Assembly: GCA_002786025.1 (NCBI GenBank)
Contig: NHNW01000013.1
Coordinates: 806,001 to 870,000 of the forward strand
Direction: 5' to 3'
Source: Zasmidium citrigriseum
Lineage: Eukaryota; Ascomycota; Dothideomycetes; Mycosphaerellales; Mycosphaerellaceae
Length of the DNA: 64,000 nucleotides
A program made the translations under genes and the position numbers. Shown piece by piece: positions 32,509 to 43,200 of this stretch (its first letter is position 1; each line of letters begins with the position of its first letter). Below the pieces are notes generated by a model. It was not told where the DNA came from. It searched no databases and saw nothing but the letters and a program-made list of their open reading frames with translations.

Positions 32509-33159
32509 ATGGTGTCCGAAAACACCACCACCTCTCAAGGTTCGTTCAGTACGGACTTGACTGCATCGTTTTCAATGCGTCGTCCAGCAGCGATCAACAA
32601 CAACACCGAAACTAACACCAACATCCTCGATGATGACGGTGACATTGAGATGAGTGACTTCCCCCTCCAGCAACAACTCACCCCTCCCTCCAGCGACGGT
32701 GGTTCGGAAAACCACACCTCAGCCTGCACCGACCCATCATTCGTCAACGACCCAGAACTGACCCATCAGCAGACCTTCCTCTGCACAAGCAACTTCCACA
32801 CCGACAATCGCCCACACTACTCCTGCACCGAATGCGAGAACTCCGCATACCAAAATCTGCAGCTTTACCAGCAAGACCTCGTCGCCGCAGGAGGCTGTTT
32901 CCAGCCCTTCTGTAACGCTTGCGGCAACTCCCAGTCGAATCGCACTCACTACTGCACCTGTCTGAAGGAGCAGACGAAGTGCTCTCAGTGTCTGCAGCAG
33001 ACTCTGCTCAACATGGAAATTGCGAGGGTGGCTGTTGAGGATGTTGATTCGACGCTTTGCTTGCAGTGTGAAGGTCTTGTTGAGGATGATGCGATGGTGA
33101 GTAAGTGTGTCTATTGTCATGGTATCAAGCTTACCATCGAGTTGCCTGACTTTGAGTAG
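32509..33159 (+). CDS. Small Cys-rich protein with several CxxC knuckles
   Basis: Not recognised. Single exon, 216 aa. The first ~80 residues are acidic and Ser/Thr/Asn-rich (DDDGDIEMSDFPLQQQL). The rest is packed with Cys and His: CTECENS, CFQPFCNACGNS, HYCTCLKEQTKCSQCLQQ, CLQCEGLV and CVYCHGIKL. That gives at least six CxxC pairs, suggesting two or more structural zinc sites like treble-clef or ribbon fingers. No signal peptide, so it probably acts in the cytosol or nucleus, with the acidic head as a possible interaction region. The ATG at 32509 follows an A/C-rich leader. The transposon ends 257 bp upstream. Confidence 0.72.
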   Translation: MVSENTTTSQGSFSTDLTASFSMRRPAAINNNTETNTNILDDDGDIEMSDFPLQQQLTPPSSDGGSENHTSACTDPSFVNDPELTHQQTFLCTSNFHTDNRPHYSCTECENSAYQNLQLYQQDLVAAGGCFQPFCNACGNSQSNRTHYCTCLKEQTKCSQCLQQTLLNMEIARVAVEDVDSTLCLQCEGLVEDDAMVSKCVYCHGIKLTIELPDFE

Positions 33160-33555
33160 TTGATGATTCGCTCGGAGAGTACGACGCCGCATTCAAAGGA
33201 CTGCTGGTGAGCTGGCGCAAGGCTGGCAGTGATGGGGTATGGTAAGTTGTTATTGTTACAGGTAGGAAACTAATTCATGATCAACAAAACACACGCTCTT
33301 TTCAATTTACTCACATGCACCATTCTGTCCATCATCCAAAGCCAGGTGCTGGTCTCGTCACCCTCAATCCACGCCCATCCTTCCCTCAGTTTCCGGTCGA
33401 AGTGGCAGACGCCTCTAGCAATCCCCAACTTTCTCGAGGAGGGATAAGATGTAACATGGCATCTAGTAGCTTCGAGTCGCGTGCTCTCATGGAGAAAGCC
33501 AACGCGGAAGAAGGAGGGTAGTTCTCATCCAAAGCCAGAAGCTTTTTCGTCACGC
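33160..33555. other. Convergent 3' flanks, no gene
   Basis: About 400 bp between the Cys-rich gene and the zinc-finger gene, which end toward each other. No supported frame. Confidence 0.45.
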
Positions 33556-36499
33556 TCAATTCACATCCATTCCAGTGCATGATGATGCTTGCGATCTCTC
33601 CTCGTTCCCGAACGTCTTCAGTCCTCTCATGACACCCTTGATACAGATAGGCGTCTTGTATTTCACCCACTTCTTCTGGTCGTTCATCGGGTCGCCATCA
33701 ATGAGCTTCGCCATCTCCGGCAAGGTGCAATACCACAGCCACTGAAGCGGCTCGACGAAGATGCGTGATGGGTAGTTCTCGATGTACTTCCTCAGACAGA
33801 GTCGCATGTACCCGCCGAGCTTCTTCTTGTCCACATCCTTCTGAGGTCCCTCTTCCCAGCGTCGAAGTTCAGATCCGATGGCTACAATCTCGTCGTTATC
33901 AGGATGAGTCCTCGGGGTCAGATCAGAGAGGTGATACCAGATGGTTGCGTTGTCGATCTTGTTCCAGGACTGCTGGAGATGGATCGCTGTGCGGATGTTG
34001 GAGGATTCCTTGTCCCAGTTAGAGAGCTTCAGCCACCTCTGCTGGTTTTGAGCGATGCGATCCTCTTTCGACGGCGGAGGCGGCACAATCCCATCCTTGC
34101 GAGGGCGACCTACTGGTCTCGTGATTGGTGAGGCGATGGATGGTCTTGGCCTTGACGAGGCAGTGGAAGGTCTTGGCCAACTCCCATCCTTGCGCGTGCG
34201 GCCTCGGGGTCTCTTCATCGGCGAGGCAATTGGCGGGGCGATCGACGAGGGCGCTGGAGAGGCAATCGAGGAGTCGTCGTCATTCGGTCCTGGAGCTTGC
34301 CCACCTAAGGCACGACCAGGTGAATGTTCATCCATGCGTGTGAATGGCCCATCACTTGATGGACTTGCCACGCGGCGCTTCTTCAGAGCAGGCTCAAGAG
34401 TCTCCCCATCGTCAGCATCGGCCGTTGGGGTATCAGCTGCAGGGTGAAGAGGACTGTCCACTTCTTCAACAATTGCATCGTCTCCCATATCACTTCCGCG
34501 ATCTGTGACTCCCTCTTCAGCGTCCTGAACCATTTCGGTCTCATCTTGATGGGGCGGTAGAGTCGCTGGCATAGGTTGCCGCGCACCTAGCAGCGCTGCC
34601 TGAGCCTCTCTAGATGGTGCAGTTCCTGGCGGAGTGTCCGTGGTGGGCTGTGGCATTGCGCGAGTCCAGGCTGGGGAGGCGACAACAATATTGTCTCCTA
34701 TCGAAAGGCTTCTAGGCCTCGAATATGCAGTCGATGCATGCTGCTGGTTCTCCTCCTGGCCATTGTCGCTTGCATCTTCCGATGGCGTGGCTGGTAGCTC
34801 AGAAAGCGGCGATTCGGCGGGAGACGGAGTTTGATCTGTTACAAAGGTCAGAGTGCACGAAGACTCTCGAAAAGAAGAAGACTCACCTTGAAATGACTCC
34901 TTGTCCGACATCTCCTCGCTCTGCTGAACAGCCGGTCTCCAAGCAGATATGTGACCCCGAACGGATTCCAGCGACTTTGGCACTGGAAAGCGGATGTCAT
35001 AAGTTGGGGTCGCAGACGGCTGGCCGGGGTTCAGCACCTGTTGCTGAGGATTCGACACCTGTGGAGGAAAGCCAAGTACCTCTCCGCGATAAATCGCCTG
35101 TGAAAGAGGGTCAACCGCCTCTCCAGTGCCAAATACTTCGAGTGAGAGGCTGAGAACCGATTGAGGAGCTTCTCTTGGCTGCGATGGAACAGGACCTGCT
35201 GAGGGTTGGTGGGTGAGCGGATCGATACTTGGGTACGGAAGATGCTGGAAAGGACCAGGCAGTCGAGGAGGCTGGATTGGTATCCGAGGCGGTGGGTGAG
35301 ACGATCCCAACAATTGGTGGATGATTGCTAGTTGACCAGGGGGTTGATGAGTGCCGGTTTTGCCGTTGTTCCCTGGGAGATCATGCGGCTGTCGAGTGTC
35401 CTGAAGCTGCTGTTGCGAGCCTTGAAGCTGCTGTTGAGAGCCCAGTGGCTGCCGCTTGCTGTTGGTCCCCTGCGGTGGCAAGGTCGGAGGTAGAGACGCA
35501 GCAGCCGCTGTCGATGGTCGATACGATGCTAACAATTGGTGGATGAATGCCAATTGACCTTGGGGTTGTTGACTATCGGTGCGTCTCGGAACTTCAAGCG
35601 GCTGGCGAGGGACTTCTGGCTGGCGCTTGTTGGTTCTCGGCCGGGGCAAGGCCGATGGAGGCAATGACGCAGCAGTTGGAGCCGGTGGTGGTGCTTGCTG
35701 GGAGGGGAAGTTGGTGGCTCGAGGGGCGGAGCGATGTGGTGCTTCATGCAAGGGAAAGTTCGTGACCGGAGGGACAGAGCGATTGCGAACCGGAGCAGGC
35801 ACAGAGTCTTGGCCGAGAGCCATCTTCTGGGTTTCTTGAAGGTCCTGATCAATCACCATTTGCTGTTCTCGGAAAGCGTGACTGGGCGGCTGCGGAGGTG
35901 CTGGCCAGACAGAATTGATGTAACTCATATCAGGCACCGAATACTTGCGCGCACGAAACCAGTCCTGATAATCGAAATAGCGACGTGCGACCTCGACCTT
36001 GTTGCGCGGATTGTCCAGCGAGATGTTGATCTTATGGAAGTTCACCAGGTGTTGCATGAAGTCCTCGTGGTGCTCGAATCCGCGGTTGCATTCGGGTACA
36101 ATGCAGGCATAGTGGAGGTAGCTGCCATTGTGCATGACGTTCCAGTGGGCAAAGAGCGCTCGAGGCTGCACGAAAACGAGGCTGCATCCTTGGTCGGGAC
36201 ACTTGACCATGGACTGCTCGAGGTGGAAGCGGCACTCGTGAAAGTATGCTGCTACATGCGTGTCGAATGATTTGTTGCATTTTGTGCAGAATGGTCCAGT
36301 GGGAGAGCGTGGCGGAGAGTCCTAGCACAGGTCAGACTAGACTCGAGTCAAGGTATGAAGCCGAGTAGCAACTTACTGGGATGACGATGACGTCGGGCCG
36401 ATGGTTATCGGGGGCGGACGGAGGTTGAGGGTGGGACTGGGGCTCCAGTTCGGGCTGGGCCTCAGACTGAGCAGTCGCGTCTTGAGGAGCAGCGTCCAT
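33556..36499 (-). CDS. C2H2 zinc-finger and AT-hook protein
   Basis: Probable nuclear DNA-binding protein, about 945 aa, three exons (36499-36377, 36321-34887, 34835-33556). Intron 2 (34886-34836) is 51 nt, so retaining it also keeps the frame. Splicing of intron 1 creates the first of three fingers: CTKCNKSFDTHVAAYFHECR, CPDQGCSLVFVQPRALFAHW and CIVPECNRGFEHHEDFMQHL, all near residues 50-150. A long Pro/Gln-rich middle follows, with a duplicated segment (see findings). Two AT-hook-like motifs, RPRGRTRKDG and GRPRKDG, lie at about 34080-34215. A conserved-looking C-terminal helical domain begins at NQQRWLKLSNWDKESSN and includes WYHLSDLTPRTHPDN. No target is known. It is not a Zn2Cys6 factor. 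Confidence 0.85.
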
Positions 36500-36536
36500 G
36501 ATTTCGCCTTGTATGGTAAATGATACTGGTTGGGGG

Positions 36537-36995
36537 TTAATGATACTTGAAGGTTATGCTCCGGAACTGGTATGCTCGGTCGAGGAGCTCAGTGCCTGGG
36601 AAGCCGCCAACAGAAAAGTCGAACACGCCGTCGGGTGCGGGTGTGTTGAGGATTGGAGGTAGGAATTTGAACCATCGAGAGCTAAGAAAACGGTCGCATG
36701 TGCTGCTTGGCGCTGGGTAGCGGCCCGCGCCGGAGCATGTGAAAGTGTTGCCGGTGCTGCATTCACTGAGAGCGCCGGCTAATGCTCGGTAGACTGGCCG
36801 CTGATGCCATTCGTCCACGTCACCGATGCAGTCAGGGGATCTGCAAACGGAGAAGGCTGTGGCGGCAGGAACGTAGTATTAGCAAGATGACTGATATTTG
36901 GATATAGTGAAGAGACCTACAGTGACCTCACAAGGCTCCAGCGAGCAAGTCATCTCTTCGACCCACATGTCATGCACGTCAGGCATATGCCACAT
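36537..36995 (-). CDS. Small unassigned protein
   Basis: Not recognised. Two exons (36995-36932, 36856-36537; intron 75 nt, GTGAGG...CCACAG) join in phase to give 127 aa. The product has six or so Cys (MTCSLEP, VCRSPDCIG, SECSTGNTFTCSG, STCDRF) and an aromatic C-terminal half (SSRWFKFLPPIL, DRAYQFRSITFKY). There is no signal peptide from the chosen ATG. It starts only 11 bp after the 3' end of the upstream gene on the same strand, so an alternative is that it is a spliced continuation of that transcript (a GTGAGA donor overlaps the upstream stop codon). Confidence 0.42.
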
Positions 36996-37005
36996 CACAT
37001 CCTTC

Positions 37006-37695
37006 TCACCACACGTCTTTCAGCCCGCATGGCTTGATCGCAGCAACAAGTGCCCCATGCGCATTCTCAAGCAAAGACTCAATCTCCGGCCAATGGAGCG
37101 CATGATCCTCCCTCAGCTTATGCACCATCTCAAAAAGATGCGCAGCGGTCGTCAAATACGATCGCTCCGGCTCCTTGAATTCTCCAAGTTGGGACTGCTC
37201 GATCCTCAAACATGCACCCCGCGAGTACGCCTCCAACCACTTGCAGAGATTCATCCACCATAGACCGTGGAAATTTGCAGTAGGTGACCTTCTGTTGAGA
37301 CCAGGATAGGTCCAGTGCATATTCGCAGCGATCCTCCAGGGCGAGGCTTCGCTCCACTTGATGTACGTGTGAGCGTCCATGTTGGTCATGGGGAAGACCC
37401 ATTCGTTTTCTTGGTAGTAGAGCAAGATTGCTTCGTTGCGGATTTTGCAGTTCACGCGGAGCAGGCCCGGTTCTTCGGGAACGCTGAAGCTGGAGAAGAT
37501 CTCAAATCTTTGACCGACTGGGAGGGATAGCCGGTAGATATTATTTCTGAGCTCGGCGGATAAGGTGAAGAGGAGAGGTTCTGATGATGCCGACATGATG
37601 CTCGTGGTGTGCTTGAGCTGTCGGCTTTCGCTTGTTCTCAAATTCATGGCGGCGAGCTTGGCTGTGAACCGCGAGATCGCCAAGTCTACATCCAT
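37006..37695 (-). CDS. 2EXR/F-box-like domain protein
   Basis: Fungal protein of 229 aa, single exon, third of its kind in this window. The domain starts with LLFTLSAELRNNIYRLSLPVG, then LLRVNCKIRNEAILLYYQENEWVF, matching the usual 2EXR layout (L...LRN.IY, then L.V...(I/V)..EA...Y). The central part (AHTYIKWSEASPWRI) and C-terminal helices (HLFEMVHKLREDHALHW) have no further domain. The start could be the ATG at 37695 or a later one (MSASSEP). A splice donor overlaps the stop, so the true end may be further downstream. Confidence 0.8.
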   Translation of the reverse strand: MDVDLAISRFTAKLAAMNLRTSESRQLKHTTSIMSASSEPLLFTLSAELRNNIYRLSLPVGQRFEIFSSFSVPEEPGLLRVNCKIRNEAILLYYQENEWVFPMTNMDAHTYIKWSEASPWRIAANMHWTYPGLNRRSPTANFHGLWWMNLCKWLEAYSRGACLRIEQSQLGEFKEPERSYLTTAAHLFEMVHKLREDHALHWPEIESLLENAHGALVAAIKPCGLKDVW

Positions 37696-38162
37696 CCTTG
37701 CGATGCGATATCGAAGGTGAAGGGGAGGTGAGCTGGAAGGAGTGAGGTGAAGTCAAGTGAGGCTGCCGAGCCGAAACTTTGCCGAGGCGCGTGCTTCACG
37801 CTACGCGTCATGTTCGCGTTCGATCACATGCTAGAACTATCCGCCATTCACTTCTCCTGCTCTATGCTGTCAGCCAAAGTACCCACGGTCTCCATAAAAC
37901 GCATATACTGCAAAACAATGTCATCGGACATATGCTGCTCGATCAGGAAAGCGCACTTTTGAGTTCGAAGATCGCGGCTCCAATTTCTCCGCACGCAGGA
38001 CTCCACTTTGACGTCGTCTCTATCCAATGCCTTTGGTTGAAATATGCAAGACGTCGAGAATAGACACTGGGCAGACGAGATGCTAGGAATCTCAAAATAC
38101 GACTACCCAAAGATCATTCATCATACTCATCGCATTCATTATTGTCATCATAGTCCTCTCTA
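37696..38162. other. Intergenic region
   Basis: Promoter of the 2EXR gene and 3' flank of the SLATT gene. No supported coding frame. Confidence 0.45.
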
Positions 38163-39068
38163 CTACGAAATAATCTCCTTCATAGCCTGCTCACCCCCTT
38201 TCATCCCCGCCCTTATAGCTCCCTTCGCCTCCTCCAACTCCTTCATCAGCTTCTGAATCTTCTTCTCCTGCTCCTTCTTCTTCGTCTTCCACTTGGCAAC
38301 CTCATCTTTCAAATCTCCCGCCTTGTCCTTGTCCTTGTCGCCCTGAGGATTCTGCGTCGTCTCAGGATAGTTCGCCTCCTGATCCTTCCTCGCAAGCTCG
38401 AACATGGCATTGAGCTTGTCTCGTTCGATGATCGGATCGGGACGACTGCCGTCGGGCCAGTTGTACATGTTGATCTGGGCGAAGCGGCGTTCCATTGCTT
38501 CACAGGCGCGGACGACTTCGCGGTATTGATCGCGAGCGCGCCGGTAGCGGGTTGGCATGCCTTGGCCTGTGAGCCAGGCGAGGAGACCGGCTACGACGGT
38601 GTTGATTGCTCCCAGGGTTGTCAGAGCTGCTGTGGAGGAGTTCTTGTATGCGGAGAGGGCGGTGAATGTTGCGGCGACCAGGACTTGAAGGATGTAGAGG
38701 CCGGTAATTATGTAATGGGTTATGGTGTACATCGTGCGGTTCTTGAGATCTTGAGTGACGGCGCGATTGTATAGACCTCGATTGCGCATTCTCTGCTTCC
38801 GTGTGCTCGAGGGCCAGAAGATGGCCTTGATGGGGCTCACAGCTGGAAGTTGTTGCTCATCGACCATGATACCGCCACCTTCTTTCAGGAAGTGGATGCC
38901 CACAAGACCTTGGAAGATCTCAAGCTCAGAGCCAGGATGAGGGTTCTGCGACATCCTGTGTCTTTTTGGTGTCGTTGCATCTGGAGTTGTCTGATCGTAG
39001 AACTGTTGGCCATCTTCGGAGGGCTCAGAGCCCTTGCCAAGGCCCTTCTCGAGATCGTGGTCGTCCAT
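38163..39068 (-). CDS. SLATT-domain two-helix membrane protein (fungal type)
   Basis: SLATT proteins were defined as the 2-TM effector partners of SMODS/SLOG sensors in prokaryotic conflict systems; fungi have a lineage-specific branch whose role is unknown. This one has 301 aa in one exon. After a charged head come LYNRAVTQDLKNRTMYTITHY and two adjoining membrane helices: IITGLYILQVLVAATFTALS and TTLGAINTVVAGLLAWLTGQ. The diagnostic follow-on is GMPTRYRRARDQYREVVRACE, with helix EAMERRFAQI. A Lys/Glu-rich coiled coil (KTKKKEQEKKIQKLMKELEE) ends the protein. The ATG at 39068 fits the N-terminal MDDHDLEKG. No SMODS or SLOG gene lies nearby. Confidence 0.88.
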   Translation of the reverse strand: MDDHDLEKGLGKGSEPSEDGQQFYDQTTPDATTPKRHRMSQNPHPGSELEIFQGLVGIHFLKEGGGIMVDEQQLPAVSPIKAIFWPSSTRKQRMRNRGLYNRAVTQDLKNRTMYTITHYIITGLYILQVLVAATFTALSAYKNSSTAALTTLGAINTVVAGLLAWLTGQGMPTRYRRARDQYREVVRACEAMERRFAQINMYNWPDGSRPDPIIERDKLNAMFELARKDQEANYPETTQNPQGDKDKDKAGDLKDEVAKWKTKKKEQEKKIQKLMKELEEAKGAIRAGMKGGEQAMKEIIS

Positions 39069-40268
39069 GGTGAAGAGGCAAGATTGCTGGAAAGAAGGGA
39101 ACCAGGATCGACTTACTCCCACATTTGGTTATATACTCGCCATGAAAGTGCTTGATGGGAATACGTCACACATCGATCCGGTCAAAGACCTCAACAGCGT
39201 CAATTCGCAGTTGATCAACCAGCAGAGTGACGACAGCTGGATCCTGTCGGAGGCCATTGAGAGGATTAAAATGCATATCTGCATTGATAAGCGCTGCGTA
39301 TCAGCAGATGGGTGGGCGAGTAGCATTGCCGGTGCAGACAATCCGGAGGGGAAGTGTCGCTCATATCTCAAGTCAGCATAGTGCAGCAACATGTTTTCTT
39401 CGATGCGAGCTCGAGGATACGATCGCATGCGTTTTTTGGCATCTCAGAGGTGTGCAGTATCCTTCTCCACCTGTGAGGTTGTAGTGCAGCAGTTGGGGAG
39501 AAGGCTCCACTGTATGGCGAAACAGAGTTTGGGTCGTTCGGTGTGCTGCAGATGCCATCCCGAAGTGGTCATTACAGGTCGGCTCTTGTTTCCTGGGGAC
39601 CAGAGATGCGGCAATTTTTCCTCCGATACAGTCAACGCGGTTTGAGGACTTGCATGAGATGTACGGTGATGTGGATGTTTCTCGACGATCGAGCGCACGA
39701 TCAAAATCAATTTCTTCGGCTGCTGCCAAGCTGGGCGAGCATAGACCCTGGAGGCAGACGTTGTCGGGAGCAAGCCATCAAGCGTAACTGGCTCATATTT
39801 CAGCTTTCAGTTGCATCCATGCGATGGTTGTTCCCGAAGATCATAGCTCTGTTGGCGTTGCCGTAATGGAAGGCCTGAGTTCTTCTTCACTGTCGGCCAT
39901 CAAAATGCTTCTCAATGCACAATCGCTTTCTCGCAAGGATTTGGTGTGCAGCCGATTCTAGCGTGACGTCCAATCGCATGTTAATGATGGTGAATGTGAA
40001 GGGAAGAGGAAGGAAGAAGGGAAGAAGTGAATGTTGGCAAGTCGGCCGGAGCTGCTTCCGATGCTGATTCAGCACAATTTGCAGCGCGCCAGCTTCGCGT
40101 CGGAACGCGTCTTTGGCGGGCTTCACTTCCATCTTGACTAACAACCAGATACACGAACGTCCACGACGAAACGACCCACGATCCACCAATTACGCACGAA
40201 TCCGAAATACAGCAATGCGATCATAGAAATTTCACCATTGGCCAACTGGGCCTCACACACCCACGACA
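39069..40268. other. Intergenic region, no supported gene
   Basis: About 1.2 kb of divergent flank between the SLATT gene and POL2. Frames up to ~119 codons overlap on both strands and are poor in recognisable content. The POL2 promoter must lie here. Confidence 0.45.
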
Positions 40269-43200
40269 ATGCCAGTCCGCAGGAACGAAGGCCGCTCGCG
40301 CTTCGGCGCCAAACCGCAATTCAACGACCGCACGAGACGAGTCAAGACAGTCGATGCCGGCAGCCTGCGGTCTTCAGAAACAACGTCGAACAATGAGCGA
40401 ATCGAGGCGACGCGGCTGGTTAATCGCATCGACGACAGCCAGGGCTTCGAGCGTTTCGAAGCCGGCAAGAAGCGGGTGGGATGGCTCTGCAACATGCACA
40501 GCACCGCCATCGAGGACTCCAAGATCCCGGGAGGCAGAGCGGCGGTGGACTTCTACTTCATTGGCGACGAGGGCGAGACCTTCAAGGCGGCGGTGGAGTA
40601 TCAGCCCTACTTCTTGATTGCGGTCAAGAAGGGGAAAGAGCCGGAGGTCGAAGAGTGGGTGCGCAGAGGCCACGAGGGGCTTGTAAGAGGCGTGGAAAGA
40701 GTCGAGAAGGAGGATCTGAAGATGCCGAATCACTTGCTGGGATACAGGCGGACATTTCTCAAGCTGCTCTTTGCCAATGTCAACGACTTGCTCGCAGTGC
40801 GGCGGTCAATATCGCCAATTGCCGAGAAGAACAAGTCCAAGGTCAGCGCGATGGACACATACGCTGAGGTGGCCAGTGCCAATGCTGGCTTCGATCTTTT
40901 CGACGACGACGAGGCAGACCGGGACAGGAGACCGACCACCATTGCAGACGCAAGCGACTTCATTGTGGATATCCGGGAGTACGATGTCCCCTACCACGTT
41001 CGAGTAGCCATTGATTTGGACATTCGGATCGGGAAATGGTATAACGTGGAAGCGAAGCACGGCCATATCTCACTCAGCTGCATCGAAGAGCGACTGCAAC
41101 GTGCGGATCCGATTGTCATGGCCTTCGATATTGAAACGACGAAGCTTCCCCTGAAGTTCCCAGACGCAGCCATCGACCAAATCATGATGATTTCATACAT
41201 GATTGATGGACAAGGTTTCCTCATCACGAACCGGGAGATCGTATCAGAAGACATCCAGGATTTCGACTACACGCCCAAGCCAGAGTTCCAAGGACCTTTC
41301 ATGATCTTCAACGAGCCAAACGAGGAAGCTGTCTTAGAACGATTCTTCAGCATGATCAAGGAAGCGAGACCGACTGTCATGGTAACATACAACGGTGACT
41401 TCTTCGATTGGCCGTTTGTTGAAGCTCGAGCGAGTGTCCACGGCATCGACATGTACCAGGAGATTGGGTTCCGGAAGAACAGCGAAGACATCTACCAATC
41501 AACGCACTGCGCCCATATGGATGCGTTTGCTTGGGTCAATCGTGATTCTTACCTCCCACAAGGTAGTCGAGGTTTGAAGGCAGTCACTGTCGCCAAGCTT
41601 GGCTACGATCCCGATGAACTCGACCCAGAACTGATGACACCCTACGCGGCGGAGCGACCTCAGGTGCTGGCAGAATACTCCGTTTCCGATGCGGTGGCGA
41701 CATACTACCTGTACATGAAGTATGTACATCCATTCATCTTCTCGCTGTGCACCATCATTCCCCTTGGCCCAGATGATGTCCTACGAAAAGGAACTGGAAC
41801 TCTTTGCGAGATGCTGCTCATGGTGCAGGCCTATCAGAAGGAGATCGTACTTCCAAACAAGCATGTCCAGCCACGAGAAGCTTTCTGGGAAGGTCATTTG
41901 CTTGACTCGGAGACGTACGTCGGTGGTCACGTTGAGAGTATCGAAGCAGGCGTGTTTAGGAGTGACATCCCAAACAACTTTGCAGTGGATCCTACGGCCA
42001 TCGACGAATTGATTCGAGATCTGGACCAAGCACTGGAGTTCTGCATCACCAAGGAAGAGAAGAAGTCTATGGAAGATATCGACAACTACGACGAGGTCAA
42101 GGAGCAGATCATCGACAGACTACGGCAGCTGAAGGAAACTCCCAACCGAAGCGAGAAGCCACTCATCTACCACTTGGATGTCGCATCCATGTATCCCAAC
42201 ATTATGACTACGAACAGATTGCAGCCAGACAGCATGATCGACGAATCAGTCTGCGCAGCATGCGACTTCAATCGACCAGGCAAGACATGCGACAGGCGAA
42301 TGCCATGGTCTTGGCGAGGAGAGTTCCTCCCCGCAAAGCGCGATGAATACAACATGATTCGGCACGCTCTTGAGAATGAGAAGTTCCCCGGTAAAGGCCC
42401 GAACTCACTTCCGCGAGCATTCCAGGATTTGAGCTTGGATGAGCAGACGTCGAAGGTGAGGACTCGCTTAACTGACTACAGCAAGAAAATCTACCACAAG
42501 ATTCACGATGCAAAGACCATGGAGCGAGAGGCCATCATCTGCCAACGAGAAAATCCATTCTACGTCGACACCGTCAAAGACTTCCGTGACCGTCGATACG
42601 ACTTCAAGGGCAAGCAGAAGGTGTGGAAAGGCAAGACCTCAGATCTGGAGAAGGCGGGTGCCAGTCAACCTGAGATTGAGGAAGCCAAGAAAATGATCGT
42701 CCTCTTCGATTCTCTGCAACTTGCCCACAAGGTCATTCTCAACTCCTTCTACGGATACGTCATGCGGAAAGGATCTCGCTGGTATTCCATGGAGATGGCG
42801 GGAGTGACTTGTCTTACCGGCGCACGAATCATTCAAATGGCAAGACAGCTGGTAGAGCGAATTGGAAGGCCACTGGAACTGGACACCGACGGTATCTGGT
42901 GCATTCTGCCAGCGACGTTTCCCGAGAACTTCAACTTCAAGATGAAGAACGGCAAGAAGCTGACCATCTCATATCCATGTGTCATGTTGAACCATTTGGT
43001 CCATGCGAAGTTTACCAATCACCAATACCAAACTCTGGTGGACCCGGCCACGTTTAAGTACGAAACGCACAGCGACAACACCATCTTCTTCGAGGTTGAT
43101 GGGCCGTACAAGGCCATGATCTTGCCAACGTCGAAGGAAGAGGACAAGAATCTGAAGAAGCGATACGCAGTCTTCAACAACGACGGTTCGCTGGCAGAGC

